Shown here: in pieces, positions 35,056-46,553 of the stretch
Layout: each line of letters opens with the position of its first letter
Position numbering within the stretch: the stretch's first letter is position 1
Assembly: GCA_902806565.1 (NCBI GenBank)
Contig: CADCXA010000027.1
Location: 806,001-870,000, forward strand
DNA from: Hypoxylon rubiginosum
Lineage: Eukaryota; Ascomycota; Sordariomycetes; Xylariales; Hypoxylaceae
Direction: 5' to 3'
Length of the DNA stretch: 64,000 nt
Notes under the pieces: model-generated
Databases searched by the model: none
Told to the model about the DNA's origin: nothing
The model's input: the letters and a program-made list of their open reading frames with translations, nothing else
Translations under genes and position numbers: made by a program

Positions 35056-37089
35056 TTAACATGACCCTTGACCTCTCTGGGGTATTCGGAAATAGTTCCG
35101 AAGCATCCCAAGACACTCAACTAGTCCTTCGACATCGTTCGCAAGAGCAAAAGTGTAGAAGTCGGGGCGAACGATTACGAACGTCGTAGCTGCGCCGAAA
35201 TGCCCAAAATAGTTGTGGCCACTATACCCTGGCTTGACCACGATACCCAAGTTGGTGAGGCGCTGAGATGGTGTGGGGAAATAGACCTGAGCGTCGGAAC
35301 CATCTCCCGTCATAAATGAGTTGTCGGGAGAGAAGACTCGGATGGAATCTTCCGATAGAACTAACTTGTCCAGGTTACCTGCCCTTACAGCTTCTCGGGC
35401 CTCCGCGACCAAATTCCCACGGTTACCTCTCATGACAACTAGCAACATCATCACCGTACCCGCACTCTTTATCAACTCGTCCGACAACACTGGAGTTTGG
35501 CTACTTGACTCGACGTATACCTGGGCCAAGCGTCCTCCGCCCCCATACTTCTTCAAGAAGAACCCATCTTCAACTCGCTGATATCCCCTAGTCTCAAAAG
35601 AGATGATCGGGCAGGGAATATTGGGGAGGAAGGGGATACAATTGACCAGCCAAACGAGATTGCGCAAGAGCCAGAAAAAGAAATCGTCGCCTTGGTTACA
35701 CGCACGACCATTCATGCTTGTGAACGTTGCGGCATCCTTAACGCCCTCGTGACGCTCCCGCGCCCAAGCCTTAAGAAGATTTACCCTAAGAGCCCCGTCG
35801 CTTTTGGGCATTCGTTGAAGCAGAGCGATACGCCAGGCAAGTTGATGCGCATCACGAAGGCCACTCGCAATGCCCTGGCCTCCAAATGGTGGGAACACGT
35901 GGGCAGCATCGCCGATCAAGATAGTGCGATCGTCAAACCACTTGTTAACGACCTTGTGGGTAAACTGGTACGGACGGCATCGAAGGATGTGAATGCAGTC
36001 CGGGGGATATGTCACCTCGCCTCCGGGAAACGGCCTGTTCGAACTATCCCGACTGCGTGTAATCATAGGCGTGATGTGCTCCCACAGGAGTTTCTCGGCG
36101 TCCATCGAGTCGTCCCAATTGTTCTGCGCGAACTCATGTCGCCAGAGCCGTGCCTCGTAAGGACCAAACCTCCCCGCCGCCGTGGGCTTCCCCGGCGGGC
36201 TGCAGAAGTGCCAATCCTTGGGCCAGAAGAGATCATACACCGCCTCGGGAGTAAACCCAAGATCCCACAGCGGGAAATCGGGGTGCGTCTCTGGCGTCGG
36301 CACGGTCAGCTTGAGATTCGCGGCGACCCAAGTTCCATCGTAACGATACGCGCTATCAACTTGCTTGATTCCAGCCGATGCCTCGAGGAAATGTTTCCGT
36401 ACCACCCCTTTCTTCCCATCCGCTCCAATAAGGAACGAGCCCTTGATCTTTCGAGAAGCATCTTTACGGTCTTCGTATTGAACGATTAGGTTCTCGCCGT
36501 CCTGCTGTCTGCCCACCACAGTGCACCCACATCGCAAGTCACAAAAGGGTGATCCAATCACCTTCTTACGCATCGCACTCTCTTTCATTATATTAAGCAC
36601 TCAGCAAAATCTCAGCAAACCGAATGTGAGAAACATACCTAGCTTCGGCTGGATATGAAGTATAGCATTGGGGAGTGTTTGCCAGTAGTCGTCGCGACTG
36701 AGGTGCATAACATGGAAGGGGTTGTTCTTAAACGAAGTGGCGTGAAAGTTGACAGCGAGTAACTCTAAAGCCCTACATTAGCCGTGTAGTTCTCGCTCCT
36801 TGGTTCGCATATGAGGCTCGTACCGTGACCGATCTCCTTCAGGGAGTCGCCGAGACCAAGGTCCCACAAGATGCGAATCGCGTCATGGGTGAGATAGACA
36901 CCTCTTGGGTCCTGCGTGATCTCTAAATCTTTCTCTAGAATTATGGACTATTAAAGTGATTAGCGATACCTAAACATCAGTCTCGTAACTGTTGCCAAGT
37001 CTCACGTAGATGTTGAATCTGGCTAAAGAGAGGGCGAGTGCGAGACCCGCTGGACCAGCGCCCACGATAATCACTTCGGTTTTTTCCAT
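35056..37089 (-). CDS. FAD-dependent aromatic hydroxylase (PHBH/phenol hydroxylase family)
   Basis: Four exons (37089-37006, 36947-36824, 36764-36639, 36581-35056) encode 619 residues; introns are 57-59 nt. The Rossmann motif GAGPAG is at residues 10-15. FLIGADGKKGVVR is the DG motif that contacts both FAD and NADPH. RTILIGDAAHVFPPFGGQGIASGLRDAHQLAWRI is the GD motif, given here as RTILIGDAAH and PPFGGQG. A thioredoxin-like C-terminal domain ends the protein. Length and layout fit MhpA/phenol 2-monooxygenase-like enzymes that add a hydroxyl group to phenolic rings. Being next to CYP53 and divergent from a Zn2Cys6 regulator, it may hydroxylate a benzoate-derived phenol. The substrate remains unproven. 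The acceptor of intron 3 has an alternative 18 bases upstream. Confidence 0.9.
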
Positions 37090-38524
37090 CTTTGATTTTC
37101 CGTAAAAGTGATAGCTATCTTCTAGGTAGGAACTAAGTAAGTGACTCTTTATAAGTCCTCGTTGGTGACCCTATTTCTCCGGCAAGCAATTCATTCCGAG
37201 GAAGCATTTCGCAGTATCTCAACCAGCCAAGCCAGCTCAAGGGAGCGGAGCACTGCGAAATGCGCAGAGCTGGCCGACCCCGAAGTCTGTCCTATCGGCA
37301 TCGGACTATGGTCACTTTTCAGTGGAAAAGTGATCAACTTGCTGCGTAGAATCTTGCAACCCTTTCTTGTACTTTTGCTTTCGGAAGAGTACATCCGAAT
37401 TTTTGGCGGTATTTGGTAGCGAGCGAGGACTGTGAAAGTAGTATATCTGATTGGCCAAGTTCCCTACCTCTCATACCTCATGCAAGTGACCCTAGCCCGG
37501 CACTTTGTGTTGAACTTGCGTGTTCTATGCGTTCTATTTCCTCCGAAGTTTTGGTTCCTCCGCGGAGGAATTCGGCATCGGCACCTCGCACCCGCTACTA
37601 GGCGGCCTAGTTAATGCGGCAACTTGGACAAAGTCTCAACAGTTAGAATGTTGAATACCTAACTCATACTGAAGATGGTGGTTTCTCTGTTCTTTCACAA
37701 GCTCCATTGTTCCGGGCTCCAGCTGCATAACCCACCAGAGCGCCACACCGTATCTGACTGGCGATAATATGAGACAGGCCATCTCAGCGTGAGATAGTTG
37801 AGCCAATACTGGCTACCTCTAAGAGATTCGAATGTAGCGTATTATCCTAGTATTATTCAATGGCTTTTAAACCTTGCTCTTTAGGGGAACCTATCATCTG
37901 GCTACCAATCATCGGACAAGCTCGTCTCCCCTTAGCCTTTGGAGTCAGCCTGCTTTCTATAGATATACTAACCTAGGTACCTTAGGTAGGCTATGCTTTT
38001 CAAATTAGTAATCAAGCACTACTCGTCGAACATTCGAAGGAGTAGGAATCAGCTTCGACCCCTCTGCGCAATGCATGGTAGCTATGGTTATCTCCTAGGA
38101 CATGCCGAAGGAGCCACTTCTAGCTTTTTCCAGCATAAGGTTCCCATAGACCTCCTCCAATATTGGTAATTAGTCCTTTCGACGCCGCAATTGAAGTCAT
38201 GCTCTTTCTCAGCTGAATAGGAAGGATGAAATGTAGTTAAAAAGGCGTTACTTTGCGGATCTGAGCCTCATTTTAAATTAAATGATAGGACGATAGGTTA
38301 AAAAGCGGAGAGACCGCGTCAGCCACAGGAAAAGAGCGGGGAGTTCGATGTTCGAGAGCTCCTTATTAACCATTAACCGCGGCACACTATTATCATTTAC
38401 ATAATCGAAGTTGATAGATACGAAAGTCTCCTTTCCAGTCGTTCTATACCTGATTCTGTCTATTACCCACTGTTGAAAACAGTGGCTTGGCCTAACACGT
38501 CTACCTATCACGCAGCCAATTGCT
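37090..38524. promoter_or_regulatory. Shared divergent promoter region
   Basis: A 1.4 kb region between the flavoprotein hydroxylase (minus) and a Zn2Cys6 regulator (plus). It contains a perfect 16-base palindrome, TTCCTCCGCGGAGGAA, at 37555-37570. Its core is CCG/CGG, the half-site type bound by Zn2Cys6 dimers. No gene is seen in the interval. Confidence 0.5.
37555..37570. promoter_or_regulatory. Candidate Zn2Cys6 binding palindrome
   Basis: TTCCTCCGCGGAGGAA reads identically on both strands and has abutting CCG and CGG half-sites. It sits about 470 bases from the hydroxylase ATG and 955 bases from the regulator ATG. The binding role is inferred from general knowledge of Zn2Cys6 proteins. 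Confidence 0.4.
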
Positions 38525-40580
38525 ATGTCTCCAAACGGTCGTGTCTGCGACCGATGCATCCGGTTTGTTGCTAACTTCCATTTAAACATAAAATCAACCG
38601 TGCTGAAAGTTGCTAATTCGTCGTCGCAGGAAGAAAGTCAAGTGTATAGAAGACTCACAATGCGGACTCGGCGAATAAGCTGACACTGTTACCCCCTAGG
38701 TAACCTACAGCGACCACATTGCTCTCGTTGCGCCGAAGCGGGATATCCATGCACATATTCAAAGGAAAAAGGAAAGCCTGGGCCTCGAGGTGCCCGGTCT
38801 AGAAACCGCTTGACATCAGCTGCCAGACTAAACTCGGGCAGTCTGTCAAATCATCAGGCAAATCAAGATGGCTTATCAGCCACCGAGTCGTTACAATCCC
38901 ATTCCCCAGTTGAGAACCCCTTACTAGATGGGCACTCTACTTTACACCAATTTACGCCAGAGTTTGGCGACTTGAGCATAGGCTTTGAATCGTCTCCTTT
39001 TATGATGAAGTCTGTCCCGGATCAATTCATGTTCCCTGGTTATTACTTGAATCCTTCTCAGGAAAGAGACATGTCAGTTCCAAACCTCTACTTTGTCGTT
39101 GATAATTCTAACACTGGCACCAGTCTGCTGCGGTTCTTTGAGGACATTCACCCCGCAATACCGTTGTTTCAGAGAAGCAAATTTCTTAAGTCATACGACG
39201 ACGGCGCAGCATGTCGTGATCTCATTGTGACTATCGTCACAGTCACAGCTAAGATCCTAGGGCCAATAAGTTTTTGGCAATCTGAGGACATTCACTTGTG
39301 TATAAATTCTTTACTCGCAGCAACAGCATATGACCAGACTTCGCCGGACTTCCAAGTCGATCTAGACCAGTTCAGGAGAGAATGTTTACTCGCTTACTAC
39401 ACCTTCCATCAGGTTCCCGGACCGCCAGCTTGGATGAGGATAGGCCGGTTGACTCGCAGAGCTTATGCTATGGGGCTCAACCAGATTGAGATTACCGAAA
39501 TGTGCTCTGCCTATGATTCTAGGCTGATAACGGAGGACGAGATCGAAAATTGGAGATACGCATGGTGGTGTGTCTACTGTCTCGATTCCTACTCCAACAT
39601 ATCTTTCAGCGCACCCTTCCTCGTCGAACTGGAGAGTATCAATACTTCACTCGTTCGAAGATCATTCGCGGATAGCGAAGTTCCAAATCTGCCCAAAATC
39701 TTCTTGCCCGACAACGTGGATGAGCTTTGGAAAGCTGTGCAAAGGGTGATCTCAGGTCCCGGTGAAAGGGAGTTTAATATCCACATCATCACCACCACTA
39801 TCCTACGCCAGGCCGGTATTGTTCTGAGACTCAGATGTGCTAAGAAGCGTGTTCGAGACAAGACGACAATCTTGAAAAATACACTCACTTCATTACGGCT
39901 TGCCCTACCCCCGGGATATCTCAACCCATCCCGCAATGCACTCGCAGCAGAATCAAGCGCTCATCACCATACGCGACTTACAAACTTGTTGCATCTTCAC
40001 ATGACCCGCCTCCTTATCTCGTTGCCTGAGGACTTCAGGAATAATGAAACTGAATGGCTGAATGGATGGCAGCACTCTCTTTCGAGTTGCCAAGATATTA
40101 CTCTGGTTGTTGAGCAGTGGAACAACCAGTTTTCCTCTCAGGTTGATCCCGCAATATGTCTCATTATCTTTATGGCCATCTGGATCACGAATCTTCAGCG
40201 GAGGTGCATCGCAGATTCGGCATCACCGTTGCTAGCCCACTTAACCCAGGCCGAGAACATGATGCTGCTCTTTTTGGAGCAATTCTCAAGAATGTGGGCT
40301 TTGCCTCACATTCTGATTCGTAAGGAAGTCATTTTTCGTTGTTAAGAATCTCCTAGCTGACTGATATTGCCTAGAAATATGCAGAAATTCGTCGGCCGAT
40401 GACCTACTAACATATGCGGATGTGGACCAGATTCTAAGCGGAATGAAAATGCCTCTTCATCCAAAGACCTTTCATCGGGCATGTACAATTAGTCTTGGGG
40501 GGACGGATCGACCCGAAGATGTCGACACTATCAATCTTACTGATTTATGGTCTCCATGTACTCAGGGCCTGAGTGTTTAA
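38525..40580 (+). CDS. Zn2Cys6 fungal transcription factor
   Basis: Four exons (38525-38562, 38630-38643, 38700-40319, 40375-40580) encode 625 residues. The zinc cluster has Cys8, 11, 18, 25, 28 and 35 (CDRCIRKKVKC then NLQRPHCSRCAEAGYPC). It is assembled from three exons, the middle one only 14 nt long. The fungal-specific transcription factor domain spans roughly residues 150-400, including FFEDIHPAIPLFQRSKFL, ARRAYAMGLNQ-like (RRAYAMGLN) and WWCVYCLDSY. It should act in the nucleus as a gene activator or repressor. Being divergent from the flavoprotein hydroxylase, it is a reasonable local regulator of that gene and perhaps CYP53. The last exon is found only after removing a 55-nt intron. 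Confidence 0.9.
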
Positions 40581-41027
40581 AGCAATAGCTTTTGTTGGGT
40601 ATGTAAAACGACCGCAATTGAAATTCAAACATTGAAAGGCAGTAGTAGCAAGCTCTAAACGGCATCATCGTAGCTGAAACAGTGTAAGGCAACCCGTTTC
40701 AAAATTATCAAATATTTGATTTAACTCGATTTCAACTCCTATTAGAGAAAACCGTCGCTATCAGTTTCGCTATTTAAAACAATAGGGTATGTAGAGTTAA
40801 AAAGATTATTACATTATAAAGATTACGAAAATACCTACCTAGGGGTCCATTCATTGTTTAAAGCACAAAGACGAGGCGAATCAACAAACAAGGAGAGAAA
40901 ACAAGTTATCATCAAGTTATATATTTAAGGATAAAGTATAACTAATGCCACAAGAGAAACTAATTACGGATAGGCTCAGGTACGTAACTTTTATATGAAA
41001 TGTCTGACATAGTGCTATCGGTAGGCG
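40581..41027. other. Intergenic between convergent genes
   Basis: AT-rich 3' flanks of the Zn2Cys6 factor and the four-motif cysteine protein. No gene is seen. Confidence 0.5.
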
Positions 41028-41759
41028 TTAACTGCTCATCCTTCTCTCGAAGTCTTCATCTATCCAGTGAAGCCAATCCTCTGGGTCGGGGGAATGTTTG
41101 TGCTTCCTTCGCGACAAAAGCTTGGTGGCTAGCTTATCTTTCATACGGGTTCCCCCAGCAGGCAGGTAGGCTTCCTGTTCGAGATCAAATACGTTGAAAT
41201 AATTTTGAGAAACGGGGTTACTTCTGGGGAAGAGATCTTGACTTGAGTTGTCTTCACGTGGCCACTGGTACACAGATGGCACCAGACCTTCTAGAGACTG
41301 GGTTTCAAAGGCCTGGTTGATCAGGTCTTGGTCTACAGGCGTCTGATATTCAGTACTAGGATATTGTGCGCTGTCAGAAGTAGAATACATACCCCCGGAG
41401 AAGTTATTCGTCGGTTCTGGACTAACGCTACCGGGCAGCAATGGCGGGACTACACAGGCGGTAGCTCCCGCACGAAGACACGGAACGCAAGGGTAGGGTC
41501 TGTGACCTTGGAGGAACACGCAGTTCTTACCACCCATTGCGCAGTTAAGGCATCTGCGTTGTCCCGGGTGAAAGGTCGAGCTGACCGTCCCGATACCGCT
41601 TTCGAGTAGAGTTCTGTCGTCTGTTGGGATACAGCAATCTATGCCTGCCTCGATACATTCCAAGCAACGAGAATCTAGAGGGAACCTGTTCCTCGCTAGA
41701 CTAAGTTCGCACAAGTTACCATTCAGGGTGCAAAACTTACAACTCGGGGGTTTCATCAT
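41028..41759 (-). CDS. Protein with four tandem half-zinc-cluster motifs
   Basis: Single-exon frame of 243 residues from an ATG at 41759. In-frame codons extend to 41813 but begin with TTG. Four similar motifs occur: Cys7-x2-Cys10-x6-Cys17, Cys32-x2-Cys35-x6-Cys42, Cys70-x2-Cys73-x6-Cys80 and Cys91-x2-Cys94-x7-Cys102. Each equals one half of a Zn2Cys6 cluster (CLECIEAGIDC, CLNCAMGGKNC, CVPCLRAGATAC), but basic residues needed for DNA contact are scarce. The remainder is polar, ending in a basic stretch (KLLSRRKHKH) and an acidic, tryptophan-containing tail (DWLHWIDEDFERR). It may bind zinc and nucleic acid or protein. I know no named family with this arrangement. It lies next to a canonical Zn2Cys6 regulator. 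Confidence 0.7.
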   Translation of the reverse strand: MMKPPSCKFCTLNGNLCELSLARNRFPLDSRCLECIEAGIDCCIPTDDRTLLESGIGTVSSTFHPGQRRCLNCAMGGKNCVFLQGHRPYPCVPCLRAGATACVVPPLLPGSVSPEPTNNFSGGMYSTSDSAQYPSTEYQTPVDQDLINQAFETQSLEGLVPSVYQWPREDNSSQDLFPRSNPVSQNYFNVFDLEQEAYLPAGGTRMKDKLATKLLSRRKHKHSPDPEDWLHWIDEDFERRMSS

Positions 41760-42594
41760 GGCTAGCAATACTGGAACTTTACTACAAGAATAAGCTGAAT
41801 GTTTTGTTGGCAAGTAAAATGAATGACGATAAGTTGGTAAGTTTAGGGGTTTGCGTACTGATGACTGAGTGATGCTATAACTCGAGTTGACGAAAATAGG
41901 TCTGGGGATAAGCTTTATTAAGTAGTAAGCTTAACAGGTGAGTTGCTATCTCTGTTTTCCATGATTCTAAATATGAAGATTGTCTACAGTCGAGCAAAAA
42001 TAGTACCATCTTCTCTCACGAACCTCCTAGTTACCAACGATTCACTGTTTGGCCTCTCTCTTGGCCTACCTACCTGATACCTTAGGAGATACCCGAGGTA
42101 GTGTAAGTCACAGATTCAATCCTCCATGGTATAGAAGATTTCATTAAATGCCATCTCGAAGATTGAATGTGGTGTAGAGTCTGTCAAGTGACTCTCTTAG
42201 TAAGTGCGATACAGAAAATCTTCGCCGGACGAAGTCATTAAGTGATAATAAACAGTTTACTACATGCTTTATTAGCAAACATTAGGACGCACTAAACAAT
42301 CTGTTGTGGTCTTAGCAGTTACGTTAATGTTAGTGTTCAAAAAGACTAACATGTCTCATCATCAAGTCACCGGTATGCACCCCGCAAAGCAAAAATGTAA
42401 TAAGCAAGCCCAATGTCAGCGACCCGTAGAGGCATACGTATGACGGCAGCCATCAGCACTTTGTGCTACCCCCCCTAATGCAAGACAGGCGTGGGACAGA
42501 AGCAGAGTAAGCATCTATTAAAACTTGTGGCGCGTCATATTTCTAATCGAATCATGGGTATCTATAAGCATTACAATCTGACCTGGAACATCCT
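41760..42594. other. Intergenic, no gene seen
   Basis: Promoter of the four-motif protein and 3' flank of the membrane protein. ACCTA/TAGGT words occur near 42065-42100. No coding region is supported. Confidence 0.5.
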
Positions 42595-43630
42595 TTATCC
42601 TTGAAGCTCTACGCGGTGCGACCCTTGGTTGTTGCCCGGGTACGCATATCCTTGGTGGGCGAACCCGGATCCGTTTCCTGGGAGCTCGGCGCTTACTGCT
42701 GTGTTTTCCATCTCACTGGGTCCGGTGGCCGGCTTATAATACTCGTTGTACGATTGCGGGCCGGGAGTGCCGGCATATGTCTGCGGTGTCGAGGGGAACG
42801 TCTGCGGCGTTTGCGAATATGGCTCCATTCCGTCGGCCGCCTTGGTCTTGTTGTTCTTTGACCGCCGGTAGAGCAGGATACCGGCAATGAGCGCAATGAT
42901 CCCCACTCCGCCGACACCCACCCCAACACCAACACCGATTTTGCCGCCCTCTGATAAACCTGCCGTAGATGCGACCGTGCTATCCGTCGTTATAGCGGGT
43001 CCGACAGAACTGCTAGTCACTGCCGCCTCTGCGTCTGTATTAGTTGAGTCAGGCCTACACAAGATGGAAGATTAAAATACTCACCAGACGTCGCGGCGGG
43101 AGCAGAAGCAGAAGTCGAGACATGAGACGCAGTGGAAGATATCGACGACGTAGAAGCCTTTAAGTTGCCAATATAGAAGGTAGCACTTAGAAACCCGCCC
43201 CCTTGCTGCTGCTCTTCGGTGCCCGTGGCGTTGACCACCCGAAATGAGTATACTTCGGTCGTGTTTGTCGAGTCGGTTGATACCTCCCACTCATACCAGG
43301 TCTGTCCTATGTTGGCTGTTGGGTTTTCGTTTAGCGCTGATTTTCATCCAAGACATGCAGGGCCGTTGTTGTGCGACTTGACTCACTTGCTAGTTGTATC
43401 GGCTCATTGAACTTCCAACCGACAATCAACCAAAGATTCGAGGTATCGTACGTCGTATGCCAACTGACATTCAACGTTGTCCCCAGGTTGTATGTCGACT
43501 GCGAACCCCTCGGTTCTGTGAACGCGCCATCTGTGTACTGGAGAGCGGGCTCCCCAGGTTGCGGAAGATCGTCCTGGGCCGAAACAATGGAGCCCAAGAG
43601 AATGAGCGCGGCGAGCGGTCGAAACCACAT
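42595..43630 (-). CDS. Single-pass membrane protein, cell-wall sensor-like
   Basis: Three exons (43630-43387, 43306-43085, 43034-42595) encode 301 residues; introns are 80 and 50 nt. Residues 1-18 are a signal peptide (MWFRPLAALILLGSIVSA). An extracellular domain of about 110 residues contains NVSW and NTT-type glycosylation sites and LWLIVGWKF. A Ser/Thr/Ala-rich stalk follows (SSISSTASHVSTSASAPA). A glycine-rich transmembrane helix (VGGVGIIALIAGILLY) is followed by basic YRRSKNNK and a Pro/Gln/Tyr-rich cytoplasmic tail. This layout resembles fungal wall-stress sensors and other Ser/Thr-rich plasma-membrane proteins, but no WSC or Mid2 motif was recognised. The 5' leader carries a run of AAC triplets. 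Confidence 0.8.
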
Positions 43631-45167
43631 GGCGAACTGACGAACGTACCAGTATTCGACAACAACAACAACAACAACAACAGACTATAAGCTGACTGCT
43701 ACTTTGAACGGAAATAAAGAAAAAGAAAACGACGAGCAAGAACAGGTATCCCACAGTGTTGGATTTTACGAAGTATACAGGCGGAGAGAGACGTGAGGAA
43801 AACGTGGGAGCGCGGCAATCTCTCTCGACTTACTAATTAAAGAGAGAGAGAGAGAGTCCTTCCAGCCGCACTCGCTGGCGTGTTTTAGCCCTTGGCCCTT
43901 GGCAACTTAGGGTGTGCGGTTCCCGCATAAGGATTTCGTTTTGACCGGGGCGCATTTGATTAGGATGAGACGTAGATCTTACTGCGGCGCCGTATTCTCG
44001 CCCCAACGCCGGCCCATGATAGGCTCGGACAAGCCTCGTGGCTGCTTCGTTCTCTCTCTTTTCATTCGAGAGAATGGGAGGGTTACGCTCAAAAAGGTGA
44101 CCACTCCGTCGGGTCATTCTACGGCTTGCCACTGGGAAGGATTTCCTAATTCATGGCATCCAAGGACATATCGACTCTGTTACCGCGGCTCGTCACAGAC
44201 ACGAGAAACAGAGTGAAGTTGGCCTACATGATATCTGTAGGGCGGGCCTGTCGTCTCGTTCGGGATTGGTTTCTGGGCTGCTAGGGTCGGACGCAAGTTT
44301 GGACTAGGGCTGATGGATGGCGTCGTTTTCTGCAATAAAAAAGTACCCTACATAATTTTGGTGATGATTTCTAAGGATAGATTTCGGCATGAAACTAACC
44401 CGTATCTATCATATCATAACTCCCGACGTAAGTTTGTGACTGATATTGTCGATGAGCTCGATCATGTCTAACTTCACGGCAAGTATTACTTACAACAATT
44501 GTAGATTCATTTTGAAGACCTCACCCTTTTTCTAATATTTTTTCAACTTGCCTTTTTGTCCTTCCCCATAGTTTCTACGCTATTAACACAAGCGAAGTTG
44601 GCATAGCCTCTTCGGCATTATGGACCTGGTCTAGCGAGCCGTAAGGCAGACAAATAGCAGGCCAAGGACATGGAATTAGGTGGGTAACTGTGGACTGGAT
44701 GATTAAACACGCACCAATAGCAACGTGTAGCGCCGTCAACCGGTCACTAACAACTCAGCCACTCCAGATTTGGTCGACCGTCGATCTATGCAAGGGTCAC
44801 GATAGGTAGACCCCAAGTTTTCCTAAACCCCTGACGCATTCCAGAGAGGGGTCCAAAAGGGGATCGGGACCTTACCTAACTTGGATCCGGATCTTTCAAG
44901 ATGTTCAAGTTTTCTCATCCTACATTTTTGTTCGCGTCTTGATCTTAGCGCGACCATCATATATGGGTTCTGCTCTATTATCAGAAAGCAAGCGCTTTGT
45001 TCTAGACTTCTTTAATCCGGCGCGGCTATTCGAAACGCCGCTTTCTTCGCGTCTTTCTTTTTGGCGTCCTTTCTTTGGCACTCTAGGGAGCTCTATCGCT
45101 TCCTTGCCATCGTCGACTCAGCGTTGATGACACTGTTTCTTCTGTACAACTAAGTTTGTACATTACC
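43631..45167. other. Intergenic between divergent genes
   Basis: A 1.5 kb region with the promoters of the membrane protein (minus) and glycosyltransferase (plus). It holds the AAC run, a GA dinucleotide run at 43841-43856 and no supportable gene. Confidence 0.5.
43661..43681. repeat. (AAC)7 microsatellite
   Basis: Seven AAC triplets lie about 30 bases upstream of the membrane-protein ATG, probably within its 5' leader (reads as GTT repeats in the transcript). Confidence 0.9.
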
Positions 45168-46553
45168 ATGTTTTCGGGTTTGCCGTCGTTATTCTCGCGC
45201 TCGATAACTCGGGTACTAGCTGTAGTCTTGGTTTTCTTCTTGCTGCAGCAGTATCTCTATTTTCGCAAGTCGGTATCCGTAAGCCAAGACGCATTTACGG
45301 CGGGTGCCGCCCAATCATGCGATTCGCTTAAGGGTATCGAGGACCTCTTCGTAACCCTCAGGACTGGCGCCACCGAAGCCCCCAAGAAACTCCCGGTGCA
45401 CTTTACGACGACTCTTCGTTGCGTTCCCAACTACGCCCTCTACTCCGATTATGAGGAGAACATCGAGGGACACCACGTCTACAATGCTTTGGACGAAGTC
45501 AACCCCGATATCATAGCCACCCATCCCGACTTCGAATATTACCGGCGTCTGCAGGAGGGAGGCAGAGATGCCTTCACGGCCGAAGAGCTAGCCCACTGGG
45601 CGGCTGCCAAGAACACAAATGGTGGACGAGATAGCCCCGGTTGGAGGTTGGACAAGTGGAAGTTCCTCCCGCTGGCGGAGAAAGCTCTTCTTATGAAGCC
45701 TGACGCGAAGTGGTACATCTTCATCGAGTCAGACACTTATATACTCTGGCAAACTCTATTAGAGTGGCTTTCGCACTTCGACTCTTCCAAACCGCACTAC
45801 CTGGGCATGCAGATGCAGATCGGCGATGTTATATTCGCCTACGGCGGTGCCGGGTTTGCTATCTCCAATCCGGCGCTGAAGAAGGTCGTGGAGCATCGGA
45901 AGGCGAACTTGAAGTTCTACGACGACTTCACCGGCGGCCACTGGGCTGGCGACTGTGTTCTAGGGAAGGCCTTGGCAGACTCGGGAGTGAACTTGATGTG
46001 GTCCTTCCCGACCCTGACTGGCGACATGCCTGCGGACATGGATTTCAATACATCGTTTGGGGGTCAGGATAAGAAACCCTGGTGCTTTTATTCTGCCAGC
46101 TATCATCACCTTCCCCCTTCGGAATATCCTAAATTCGCTAAATTCGAACAGAGCTGGAATCAGGAGGTGAGTACCAAACTAGCACCGTTACGGAGATATA
46201 TGCTGACAATAGATGCCTAGAATGCCTTTCGCTTACGCCATAGAGACATTTTCCGGTTCTATCTCCTTCCGCGTATCTCGTCGGAGCATGATGGCTGGGA
46301 CAACTTGTCGGATGCCGAGCAGAGTGAGGTTCATTCCTTCGACGATTGCCGTGAGACTTGCGAAAGCCAACCTGATTGTCTGCAATTCTCGTTCTTGGGC
46401 GAATCTTGCAAGACTTCTACCGCCATCAGGCTAGGCCACAAAGGCTTTGGAGATACCAAGCAAGTGAAGTCAGGGTGGGTTGTTGATCGGATCAAGGACT
46501 TCACCGAACGGATGGATGCGTCTTGCGGCAATAAAGATTGGATACTGCCATGA
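45168..46553 (+). CDS. GT31-like type II membrane glycosyltransferase
   Basis: Two exons (45168-46166, 46221-46553) encode 443 residues. Residues 14-32 form a signal anchor (RVLAVVLVFFLLQQYLYF), so the catalytic part should face the Golgi lumen. The block LPVHFTTTLRCVPNYALYSDYEE is typical of fungal GT31-family proteins. The metal-binding DxD-type motif appears as FIESDTY (Glu187-Ser-Asp189). GGAGFAISNPAL and GDCVLGKAL follow, as in Fringe-like enzymes. The second exon adds a cysteine-rich module, DCRETCESQPDCLQFSF...SCKTS, resembling a short PAN/apple domain. The ATG at 45168 (ACCATG) was chosen over an in-frame TTG. Donor sugar and acceptor are unknown. Confidence 0.85.

Noticed and set aside
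9596..40580. Secondary-metabolite gene cluster suggested by two P450s and a flavoprotein hydroxylase
   Set aside because: No PKS, NRPS, terpene or other core enzyme is present, and the two P450s are 20 kb apart with housekeeping genes between them.
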